Shown here: in pieces, positions 56,998 to 64,000 of the stretch | How positions within the stretch are numbered: position 1 is the stretch's first letter | Layout of the letters: every line of letters begins with the position of its first letter | NCBI RefSeq assembly: GCF_014863405.1 | Contig: NZ_JACZZA010000003.1 | Coordinates: 1 to 64,000 of the forward strand | Origin: Dyella acidiphila | GTDB lineage: Bacteria > Pseudomonadota > Gammaproteobacteria > Xanthomonadales > Rhodanobacteraceae | DNA length: 64,000 nucleotides | Direction: 5' to 3' | The notes under the pieces: model-generated | What the model saw: the letters and a program-made list of their open reading frames with translations, nothing else | Databases searched by the model: none | Told to the model about the DNA's origin: nothing | Program-made: the position numbers and the translations under genes

Positions 56998-57099
56998 ATG
57001 CGTGACTCGCGGTAAACGATGCTTTATGGATCTGGGTCAATGCAGTTTCAACCGTGCCATCCCGGCACTGGCCGGGATGGCTGCCGGTGTGGTCTGCAC

Positions 57100-58956
57100 T
57101 CAGTGCTTGCCGGCCTTGGCCTTCGCGATCAACCCTTCGACGGCCTGCTGGGTCAGCGGGTGATAGCCGCTTTTCGCCTTGGCATACACCTGTTCGGCGA
57201 AGGCTAGTCCATCGGGTGTCTTCACCAGCGCCGCATACAGCGGCATGGTCAGATACAGGCGGCCGATGCGCGTCATATGTTCTGCGGCAGCGGGCCACGC
57301 GGCCTTGTCGCCGGCATTGATCGCATGCACATACCAGCGCATGCCGATTTCAGCATTCGGCGTGCCGGTGAGATGCCAAGCCGCATCGATCTGCTGCATC
57401 TTAGCCAGCGGCGGCGCATCCGGCAGACCGTCGAGGAAGTACATCCATTCCTGCGTATTCCAGCCCTTGGCATCGAGCTTGTCTGCGCTCAGCGTGCCGG
57501 CCAGGAAGGCGCTGCGCTGCTGGTCGATGCTGGCGAAGCTCGGCGACTGCGGCAGCGGTGCGTTTTTCGGAATGCCGGTGCCGTAGACCCAATCCTGCAC
57601 TTCAGCCCAGCTCATCTTGCCGGGATATTTGTCGATCAGGTTCGGCTTGAGAAAGTCGAGCATCTGCTCGGTGGTGATGCTCTGGAAGGCGAAGTGATCG
57701 AAGTAGCTCTTCAGATAGTTGTCGAAGGTTTCGCGGCCAAAGCGCTGTTCCAGCGTGCGCAGGAACCACGAACCCTTGTTGTACGCCACGTCGGAGAGCG
57801 AGTCGTCGGCGTCGACATGGCCGGGTTTGGGCGCCAGCCGCTGCGCGTTTTCCGGCATGTCCGGCAGTTCTTTCTGCAGGCTGTGAATATCGAGCAGGGC
57901 TTCTTCATTGGCCTGGCGCGTGCCGTACAGCGCCTCGGTGATGCGACCCTGCACGTAGGTGGTGATGCCTTCGTTGAGCCAGATGTCACGCCACGATGCG
58001 GCGGTGATCAGGTTGCCCGACCAGGAATGCGCCAGCTCGTGCGCCACCAGCGACACCAGGCTCTTGTCGCCGACCAGCACGGTCGGCGTGGCGAAGGTCA
58101 TGTTCGGATTTTCCATGCCGCCATACGGGAAGCTCGGCGGCAGCACCAGGATGTCGTAGCGGCCCCAGCGATACGGGCCGTACAACTGCTCAGCCGTGGC
58201 AATCATCTTTTCGGTGTCTTCGAACTCATGCGCAGCTTTGCCCACCACTGACGGTTCCGCATACACCGCCGAGCGCGGACCGGTTTCCTTCACCGCCAGA
58301 TCGCCGGCCGCAATCGCCAGCAGATACGACGGAATCGGGTGCGTCTGGGTGAAGCTGAAATGGCCGTTCAACGCATGCACGGGATCGTTCGGCGCGCTCA
58401 TCGCCACGCGCGTATCCGCCGGCGCGCTGACATCGGCGTCATACGTAAAGCGGATGGCCGGCGAATCCTGCAGCGGTACCCAGGAGCGTGCATGGATCGA
58501 TTCGGACTGCGAAAACATGAAAGGCTGCTTTTTGTCAGCCGTCTGCGCCGGCGGTAGCCACTGCAGGCCGCTGGCCTCCGGCGAGGTGGTGTAGACGATG
58601 CGCACTTCGTGCGGACGCTGCGGCGTCTGGATGGTGAGCTTACTGCCCAGCTGCTTGTCGCGCGGCGCCAGCGCATAACGCAAGGGGGTGCGCTTGCCGC
58701 CGGCATCCACGGCTTCCACGCTGGCGATGCGCAAGTCGCGCGTATCGAGCACCAGCGCGCTGGCCTTGGGATCCTTCCAGTCCAGCGTCAACGTGGCCTG
58801 GCCGTCGAGCTGGCGCTGGGGGAAATCGAGCTTCAGCTGCAGATCCAGGTGGGTTACGCGCACCTCATCGGGCTGCGCATAGGAATAAGGATCGTTGGCA
58901 TGGGCTGCCAGCGGCAGCGCCAGCGCGCCTAGCGCCAGGGTACGAAGCGGGAACAT
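57100..58956 (-). CDS. M1 family metallopeptidase, exported (leukotriene A4 hydrolase-like)
   Basis: A second M1 zinc aminopeptidase in the window, 618 residues, with a signal peptide cleaved after AHA (near residue 20). The exopeptidase motif is GGMEN (279-283), the zinc site HELAH (306-310) and the third ligand Glu329 in WLNEGITTY. Length and the C-terminal helical domain are like leukotriene A4 hydrolase-type enzymes, unlike the PepN at 17178-19823. ATG 58956 gives the signal peptide; the open frame further upstream is not part of it. Confidence 0.92.
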   Translation of the reverse strand: MFPLRTLALGALALPLAAHANDPYSYAQPDEVRVTHLDLQLKLDFPQRQLDGQATLTLDWKDPKASALVLDTRDLRIASVEAVDAGGKRTPLRYALAPRDKQLGSKLTIQTPQRPHEVRIVYTTSPEASGLQWLPPAQTADKKQPFMFSQSESIHARSWVPLQDSPAIRFTYDADVSAPADTRVAMSAPNDPVHALNGHFSFTQTHPIPSYLLAIAAGDLAVKETGPRSAVYAEPSVVGKAAHEFEDTEKMIATAEQLYGPYRWGRYDILVLPPSFPYGGMENPNMTFATPTVLVGDKSLVSLVAHELAHSWSGNLITAASWRDIWLNEGITTYVQGRITEALYGTRQANEEALLDIHSLQKELPDMPENAQRLAPKPGHVDADDSLSDVAYNKGSWFLRTLEQRFGRETFDNYLKSYFDHFAFQSITTEQMLDFLKPNLIDKYPGKMSWAEVQDWVYGTGIPKNAPLPQSPSFASIDQQRSAFLAGTLSADKLDAKGWNTQEWMYFLDGLPDAPPLAKMQQIDAAWHLTGTPNAEIGMRWYVHAINAGDKAAWPAAAEHMTRIGRLYLTMPLYAALVKTPDGLAFAEQVYAKAKSGYHPLTQQAVEGLIAKAKAGKH

Positions 58957-59033
58957 CGTGCGGCTTCCAGTGGGACGTGAGAGCGGCGAGTATGCCACCG
59001 CCGCCCCGTTGGCCGCCCGCCCCGCGGGTGGGG

Positions 59034-59675
59034 TCAGGGTAACTCGTTGGTGCTGAAGGGGTCGTCCGCGTAGGCGTGCATGGTGGGCAGGTGGCCCGGC
59101 TGGGCGCGTACCCGCGCGATCCATGCGCGCAGGTGCGCAAAATCCTGCAGCGAAAAGCCCGCCTCTTCGGCACGGCTGGTGTAGGCGAACACGGCGATGT
59201 CGGCAATGCTGTAGCCGTGTTCGGTGAGAAATGCGCGCGTGGCCAGTTCGCGATCCAGGATCTGCAGTGAACGCAATCCAGCTCGGCGTTTCATCTCCAC
59301 CAGGGGCGGAGTGCGACGTTCCAGCTTGCCGGTGAGCGTCCAGTAACGCAGCGAACCGATCACCGATTCCACCCGCTCCTGCTCGAAGCTCAGCCACTGC
59401 TGCACCTTGGCGCGGCCGAAAGCGTCATCCGGCAAGTACGGCGTGCCGGCAGCGAGAAAGCACAGAATCGCGCTCGATTCGGACAGCACGCGCCCATCGT
59501 CGAGCCGAATCGCGGGCACCGTGCCGGTAGGGCTGATGGCCAGATAATCCGCGGTGCGGCCTTCACCTTCGAAAATGCGAATGGTTACCGTGCGATGCGG
59601 TGTTTGCAGATGCTGCAGCAGCTGGCGAATCTTCCAGGCGTTCTCGGAGGCTGGGTAGTCGAACAGGGTGAGCAT
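59034..59675 (-). CDS. Glutathione S-transferase family protein
   Basis: A 213-residue protein with the N-terminal thioredoxin-like GST domain (MLTLFDYPASENAWKIRQLL, cis-Pro in TGTVPAIRL, then SES in VLSESSAIL for glutathione binding) and an all-helical C-terminal domain. The specific class is not clear; the catalytic Ser near the N-terminus (ASENAW) suggests a beta/theta-type relative. The gene is on the minus strand between the M1 peptidase and the DUF2269 gene. Confidence 0.88.
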   Translation of the reverse strand: MLTLFDYPASENAWKIRQLLQHLQTPHRTVTIRIFEGEGRTADYLAISPTGTVPAIRLDDGRVLSESSAILCFLAAGTPYLPDDAFGRAKVQQWLSFEQERVESVIGSLRYWTLTGKLERRTPPLVEMKRRAGLRSLQILDRELATRAFLTEHGYSIADIAVFAYTSRAEEAGFSLQDFAHLRAWIARVRAQPGHLPTMHAYADDPFSTNELP

Positions 59676-59747
59676 GTGGATATCCGTTGCGGGAAGATTT
59701 GCAGCTTATCCAGGCTATCCGTCCCGACCCATCCGTTTCTTGCGCCC

Positions 59748-60224
59748 TCAAAGCGACAGCGGCGGCTTGGCCACCATCAGCCAGAAAATCGCCAGCACGG
59801 CCAGGAACGCCGGCCAGCCCAGCGCAAACCAGATCCGCATCATGCGGTAGTAGGCCGGCGGCAATGGCGCGCCCGTATGTGCAGCGGCGCGCGCCAGTTG
59901 CGAGGCTTTCCATTGCAGCCAGACCACCGGCAGCCAGCACAGCCCGGTGAACACGTACAGCGCGATCGCCGCCTGTAGCCAGCCTGCGTGCAGATCCAGG
60001 CCCATCAGCCGCATCAACAGATAGCCGGAAATTGGCTGCACGATCACCGCCGGCGTGGTGAACAGAAAATCGGCACGTACCGTCAGGCGCGTCGCGGTGG
60101 CGATCGCCGCCACATTGCCCGTGCGATGCGTGAACCACATGAAGAACGCGGTGCCCAGACCCGTACCGAACAGCAGTGTGGACGACAGGATATGCAGGGT
60201 CTTCAGCCAGATGTAGGCATTCAT
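59748..60224 (-). CDS. DUF2269 family integral membrane protein
   Basis: A 158-residue protein with four hydrophobic segments, starting MNAYIWLKTLHILSSTLLFG and containing the conserved ADFLFTTPAVIVQPISGYLLM block of DUF2269. Its function is unknown. The start overlaps the stop of the SDR-DoxX gene by 4 bp (ATGA), so the two proteins are coupled and may act together. Confidence 0.88.
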   Translation of the reverse strand: MNAYIWLKTLHILSSTLLFGTGLGTAFFMWFTHRTGNVAAIATATRLTVRADFLFTTPAVIVQPISGYLLMRLMGLDLHAGWLQAAIALYVFTGLCWLPVVWLQWKASQLARAAAHTGAPLPPAYYRMMRIWFALGWPAFLAVLAIFWLMVAKPPLSL

Positions 60225-61513
60225 CGGCGCTCATCCGTGGCGATCAGCAATGGCAGAACCACCAGCAAGGGCAGGTTTTTCAACAATCCGCCCAGCGGAT
60301 CCAGCCAATGCATCGGCCATAGCGTGCCGATGCCGATGGTGTAGCCGGCCAGCATCAGCAGCATCAGTGACAGCACCACACGCGGTCGCCAGCGCAACAG
60401 GCATAGCACGCCGAGCAGCACATCGGCGCTCGCCGTGCAGCGCGCCAAGGCAAGCACGGCGCTTGCAGGCAACGCATCAACGGGTGCCGATTGCTCGACG
60501 ATTTGTGCCGACACGGTCCAGCCAACCACGCCTGAAATAATCCACAGCAGCGCGACGCTGATGCGCAACACCGGCAGCAGGAAATACAGGCGTGCGTGCC
60601 AGCGATCCTGGACCTGGCTTGGCGATTCATCCAGCGCGCGAACCAGGCTTCGGGGCGAAATTCCCAGTTCCTCGTGCATGCGTGCAAGCGCCTCGGGCGT
60701 TCCGGCATTGCCTCGTTCCAGCATGCGCGCCATGGTCAATCCGAGCGGCCCGTTGCCGAAGCGTTCGCCGCATGCTGCGGCGACATCGACCAGCAATCTT
60801 GGCGTCGCCACGATGCGGGCGGAGGCAAAGCCCAGCCAGCGGCGCCACAGCAGCAGATAGTGGCGCAGCGGCATCACCTCGGGGCCGACCAGTTCGTAGG
60901 TTTGCCGCACCGCGCGCGGCGCATGGAGTGCGGCGACCACCGCTTTACCTACATCTTCTGCCGCAATGGGTTGCAGACGTTGATCGCCATGGCCCGGCAA
61001 GGGCAATACCCAAGGCAGCGCGGCCATGCCGCGCAAGAGAGAAGTGCCGCCGTACGAACCGCGTGCGCTGTACACCAGCGATGGGCGCAGGATCACCCAC
61101 TCCAGGTCCAGCGTTGCCAGCGCAGCGTCGCCGCGATGTTTGGAGGCGATAAAGCGGCCATCGGCAGGTTCGCCGAGGGCGGAAATTTGCACCACGCGCC
61201 GGATGCCGCGTCGGGCAGCTGCCTGAAACAGCGCCAAGGGTGCCTGTTCGTGCACGGCATGGAAGGTTTGCGCGCTGCTTTCGCGCAGAATTCCCGCGGT
61301 ATTGACGACTGCATCGATCCCGTCGAGCCGGGGCAGCCAGTGCTCGATCGCGGTATCGCGCGCCATATCGCAAGCGATCGCCGGCAGCCCGGGAAAGCGC
61401 GTGTCGATGCGCTTACTGCGTACCGCACACACCACTTCGTGGCCGGCTTCCACCAGCGCAGCCGTGATGTGTGCGCCGATAAAGCCGTACGCTCCCGTAA
61501 CCAATACACGCAT
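60221..61513 (-). CDS. SDR (NmrA-like) and DoxX-like fusion protein
   Basis: A 430-residue fusion. Residues about 1-290 form an atypical short-chain dehydrogenase/NAD-binding domain (dinucleotide loop GAYGFIGAH near the start, then the YxxxK-like region replaced by ARGSYGGTSL). Residues about 300-425 form a DoxX-like membrane domain with four hydrophobic segments. Similar SDR-DoxX-like fusions exist in other proteobacteria. The substrate is unknown. It is followed by the coupled DUF2269 gene. Confidence 0.85.
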   Translation of the reverse strand: MRVLVTGAYGFIGAHITAALVEAGHEVVCAVRSKRIDTRFPGLPAIACDMARDTAIEHWLPRLDGIDAVVNTAGILRESSAQTFHAVHEQAPLALFQAAARRGIRRVVQISALGEPADGRFIASKHRGDAALATLDLEWVILRPSLVYSARGSYGGTSLLRGMAALPWVLPLPGHGDQRLQPIAAEDVGKAVVAALHAPRAVRQTYELVGPEVMPLRHYLLLWRRWLGFASARIVATPRLLVDVAAACGERFGNGPLGLTMARMLERGNAGTPEALARMHEELGISPRSLVRALDESPSQVQDRWHARLYFLLPVLRISVALLWIISGVVGWTVSAQIVEQSAPVDALPASAVLALARCTASADVLLGVLCLLRWRPRVVLSLMLLMLAGYTIGIGTLWPMHWLDPLGGLLKNLPLLVVLPLLIATDERR

Positions 61514-61599
61514 GTGCTGTCCTTGATGCTGTCCCCTGCGAGGAATGGGGCGGTGCCCATTCGCTCGGCATCATCGCATGCGCAGATACGCTACAACGA

Positions 61600-62550
61600 T
61601 CAGGCGTAGCGATCGGCCAGCCGGTCGGTCGCCTGCACCAGCACATCCACGATCGCCGGTTCCGAGGCGGCATGTCCCGCCAGCACGATCCGCAATTCGG
61701 CCTCCGGCCACACCGCGGCCAGGTCGCAGGCGTTCTTGGCCGGGCAGATGATGTCGTAGCGTCCGTGCACGATGGTGGTGGGGATATGGCGCAGCTTTTC
61801 CACGTCGCGCAGCAACTGGTCGGGCGCGAGGAAGGCGTGATTGCGGAAGTAATGCGCTTCGATGCGGGCCAGGCTCAATGCCACTTCCGGCGCAGCGAAG
61901 CTGGCCTCGGTTTCCGGGCTTTCTTCCAGCGTGATACCGCCACCTTCCCAGGCGCCCCAGGCTTTGGCGGCGGCGAGACGCACTTGTTCGTCGTCGCTGC
62001 TGAGGCGCTGCCAATAGGCGTCGAGCAGGTTGCCGCGTTCCGCGGGTGGAATCGCCTCGGCGTAACGCTGCCACTTTTCCGGCAGGATCCACGATGCACC
62101 TCCTTCTTCGTAATACCAGCGCACTTCTTCGGGCCGGCACAGGAAGATGCCGCGCAGCACCAGGCCAAGCACGCGCTCCGGATGCGCTTGCGCATAGGCC
62201 AGCGCCAGCGTGGAACCCCAGGAGCCGCCGAACACTACCCAGCGCTCGATGCCGAATTGCGCGCGGATCGCCTCGATATCGGCCACCAGATGCCAGGTGG
62301 TGTTGTCGGTGAGATCGGCGAACGGCGTGGAGCGCCCCGCGCCGCGCTGATCGAACAGCACGATGCGGTAGCGCGCCGGATCGAAGAAGCGCCGGTGATA
62401 GGGCGACAGGCCCGCGCCCGGGCCGCCATGCAGGAAAATCACCGGCAGACCCTCGGGATTGCCGCACTCCTCCACATAAAGTGTGTGCAGGTTATCCACC
62501 GCGATACGATGGGTGCGGTAAGGTTCGATTTCGGGATACATCGTGCGCAT
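61600..62550 (-). CDS. pip: Proline iminopeptidase
   Basis: Alpha/beta hydrolase of peptidase family S33 that releases N-terminal proline, about 316 residues. The motifs HGGPGAGLSPYH (oxyanion), FDQRGAGRS and the nucleophile elbow GGSWGS are typical of xanthomonad-type Pip, with the catalytic His in VLAGHAAS near the C-terminus. The start is uncertain: ATG 62550 is used, with alternatives at 62574 and 62541; none has a strong ribosome binding site. The open frame upstream is not similar. Confidence 0.9.
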   Translation of the reverse strand: MRTMYPEIEPYRTHRIAVDNLHTLYVEECGNPEGLPVIFLHGGPGAGLSPYHRRFFDPARYRIVLFDQRGAGRSTPFADLTDNTTWHLVADIEAIRAQFGIERWVVFGGSWGSTLALAYAQAHPERVLGLVLRGIFLCRPEEVRWYYEEGGASWILPEKWQRYAEAIPPAERGNLLDAYWQRLSSDDEQVRLAAAKAWGAWEGGGITLEESPETEASFAAPEVALSLARIEAHYFRNHAFLAPDQLLRDVEKLRHIPTTIVHGRYDIICPAKNACDLAAVWPEAELRIVLAGHAASEPAIVDVLVQATDRLADRYA

Positions 62551-62663
62551 GATCTGCTGATCCGATAGGGGCATGTGTAAGGGGAAAGGGCGCTGCCCGA
62601 CCGTCCGGGCCGCTACGCAGAGCTGACGCAAAGCTTACCGTCTAGCCTAACGGCGGCAAAACG

Positions 62664-62683
62664 CGCGCGATGTTTATCGCGCG
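62664..62683. repeat. Inverted repeat in the pip-DUF3300 intergenic region
   Basis: CGCGCGAT-GTTT-ATCGCGCG forms a perfect 8-bp stem with a 4-base loop, between pip and the DUF3300 gene. Strand-specific T runs are too short for a clear terminator. A second hairpin, GGAAAGCC-GGCT-GGCTTTCC, lies at 62802-62821 in the leader of the next gene. Confidence 0.5.
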
Positions 62684-62850
62684 TTCGCCCAAACGAAACG
62701 CAGTGCTGGGCATACTCGGCTCGCATTCGCAGCTGGCGGGGCAGTGGGCAGCGGAATTCGCCCGGCGGCGCCAGATTGCATACCGTCCATGGCAACAGGG
62801 TGGAAAGCCGGCTGGCTTTCCGTGGCAGATATCGCGAAGGAGTAGTCCTA

Positions 62851-64000
62851 GTGGGCAAGCAACGTTTTCTCAGCACGTCGATCGCAACCGGCCTGTGCGC
62901 CGGCATGTTGATGGTAGCGGGCTGCAATCAGCAACCGGCACAGGATCAGGCCAATGCGCCGGCGTCGTCGGCTACTGCGCCGGCATCCTCGGCCAGCGCG
63001 GGCGCGCCGCAACAGGCTGCCTATACGCCGCCGTCGGCCGACCAGCTTTACCAGATGGTGGCGCCGATCGCCCTGTTCCCGGACAAGCTTGTCGCGCAGG
63101 TGTTGGCCGGTGCTACCTATCCCGACCAGGTCACCGCCGCCGAAACCCTGGTCACGCAGAACCCGAATCTGAAAGGCGACATGCTGCAGGCTGCCGTGCA
63201 GCCGCAGAGCTGGGATGCCAGCGTAAAAGGCCTTACCCAGTTTCCGTCGGTGCTGAGCCAGATGGCGCAGAACCTCCAGTGGACGACCGCGCTGGGCGAG
63301 GCCTACGTCAATGATCCCACCGACGTGCTCAACGCCATCCAGGTGATGCGCCAGCGCGCACGGTCGCAAGGGAACCTGCAAAGCTCGACCCAGCAGGCAG
63401 TGAGCGTGCAGCCGGTGCAGCAGGTGCAAACCAGCGAGCAGCAGGCGGGCTATGAGGTGAACAGCGAAGCGCCGCCGGTGTACAGCGGTCCGGAGGTGGT
63501 GCCGGCGCCGCAGCAGATCATTCAGATCGATCCGGCCCAGGAAGATGCGGTGTACGTGCCCAGCTACGACCCGCAAACGGTGTATGGCGGCGATGTACCG
63601 GTGTATCCCACTTACGTGTACCAGCAACCCAGCTACAGCGTCGGCGAAGTGGCGACGGTGGGCGCGGTGGCGTTCGGTGCGGCGATCCTGGTGGGCGCAC
63701 TGATCGAACACAATCACCATGACTATGGCGGTGGTGGCTGGCATTCCTGGGGCATGAACTGGGGTGGCGGCTACCAGGGCGGTGGTTACCCGGGTGGCGG
63801 TTATGGCGGCGGCGGTGGTGGCGGCTGGCATCGCCCGGCCGTGGTCTACAACAACCAGACCTATGTCTCGCGCTCGACCACGGTGGTCAATCGCTATACC
63901 AACATCACCAACGTCACCAACAACCGCTACGTCAACAATAGCCGCACCATCAACAACAACAACGTTACTAACAACAACAACGTCACCAACAACTACGCCA
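62851..64000 (+). CDS. DUF3300 family lipoprotein, 3' end beyond the window
   Basis: A partial gene (383 codons seen, no stop). GTG at 62851 follows GAAGGAG at 62836-62842. The signal peptide ends in the lipobox VAGC with the acylated cysteine at residue 25. Residues about 55-280 match the DUF3300 domain (LYQMVAPIALFPDKLVAQVL, QPQSWDASVKGLTQFP, LGEAYVNDP, YVPSYDPQTVYG). A hydrophobic stretch (about 270-285) and a Gly-rich segment follow, and the last visible part is a striking Asn/Thr-rich tract with repeated NNNNVT units. The function of the family is unknown. Confidence 0.88.
   Translation, partial: MGKQRFLSTSIATGLCAGMLMVAGCNQQPAQDQANAPASSATAPASSASAGAPQQAAYTPPSADQLYQMVAPIALFPDKLVAQVLAGATYPDQVTAAETLVTQNPNLKGDMLQAAVQPQSWDASVKGLTQFPSVLSQMAQNLQWTTALGEAYVNDPTDVLNAIQVMRQRARSQGNLQSSTQQAVSVQPVQQVQTSEQQAGYEVNSEAPPVYSGPEVVPAPQQIIQIDPAQEDAVYVPSYDPQTVYGGDVPVYPTYVYQQPSYSVGEVATVGAVAFGAAILVGALIEHNHHDYGGGGWHSWGMNWGGGYQGGGYPGGGYGGGGGGGWHRPAVVYNNQTYVSRSTTVVNRYTNITNVTNNRYVNNSRTINNNNVTNNNNVTNNYA

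Noticed and set aside
63890-64000. AAC-rich repetitive DNA at the window end as a repeat array
   Set aside because: The repetition follows the codons of the Asn-rich tail of the DUF3300 protein in frame, so it is coding sequence and not a CRISPR or intergenic repeat.

Overview
The window is a high-GC chromosomal segment of a gammaproteobacterium, most likely of the order Lysobacterales (Xanthomonadales), family Rhodanobacteraceae (Dyella, Rhodanobacter or Luteibacter type). This is an inference from gene content (glyQ/glyS as separate subunits, DUF1820, YbaY-like lipoprotein, E. coli-type PssA, RdgC, TtcA, a bioC-bioH pathway, a fused leu/ilv operon) and base composition; no database search was possible. 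It reads as core chromosome. I saw no insertion sequence, prophage, integrase, CRISPR array or tRNA.

Layout. 1-117: the 3' end of a 5S rRNA and the terminator of an rRNA operon. 345-3962: rhomboid protease, DUF1820 protein, glutamine amidotransferase and a stand-alone GspE/PulE ATPase. 4062-7117: glyQS. 7231-11004: XRE regulator divergent from a YbaY-like lipoprotein, then a GDSL autotransporter esterase. 11179-16390 (minus strand): tex, a GYF-RDD membrane protein and mnmG. 16391-16935: a structured intergenic region with an orphan terminator, inverted repeats and a perfect CRP/Clp site in front of a 61-residue protein. 17178-24865: pepN, galM with a PLP lyase, an ACT-like/V4R protein, an MHYT membrane protein, tag and an LptA-like protein.

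24880-29535 (minus strand) is a biotin operon, bioB-bioF-trhO-bioH-bioC, with the tRNA hydroxylase gene trhO embedded in it. Divergent from it are a small membrane protein and comF. A large membrane protein of unknown function and ubiA follow.

34110-46950 (minus strand) is the centrepiece: one operon for all three branched-chain amino acids, leuA-ilvE-leuC-leuD-leuB-ilvD-ilvC-(VOC protein)-ilvG-ilvM-ilvA, mostly joined by 4-bp ATGA overlaps. In front of leuA is an attenuator: a 45-codon leader peptide with 11 Leu/Ile/Val residues in a 12-codon stretch, a terminator hairpin with a U tract, and an antiterminator complement (8 bp) at the end of the leader. This leader is too short to appear among longer open frames and is the best regulatory find in the window.

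47415-64000: pssA, a GNAT acetyltransferase, a YdcH-type protein, ttcA, an aromatic aminotransferase, rdgC, a YgjP-type metallohydrolase, an isoprenylcysteine methyltransferase-like protein, an unknown secreted protein, a GFA-type protein, an alpha/beta hydrolase, a second M1 peptidase, a GST, a DUF2269 protein overlapping an SDR-DoxX fusion, proline iminopeptidase, and a DUF3300 lipoprotein cut by the window end.
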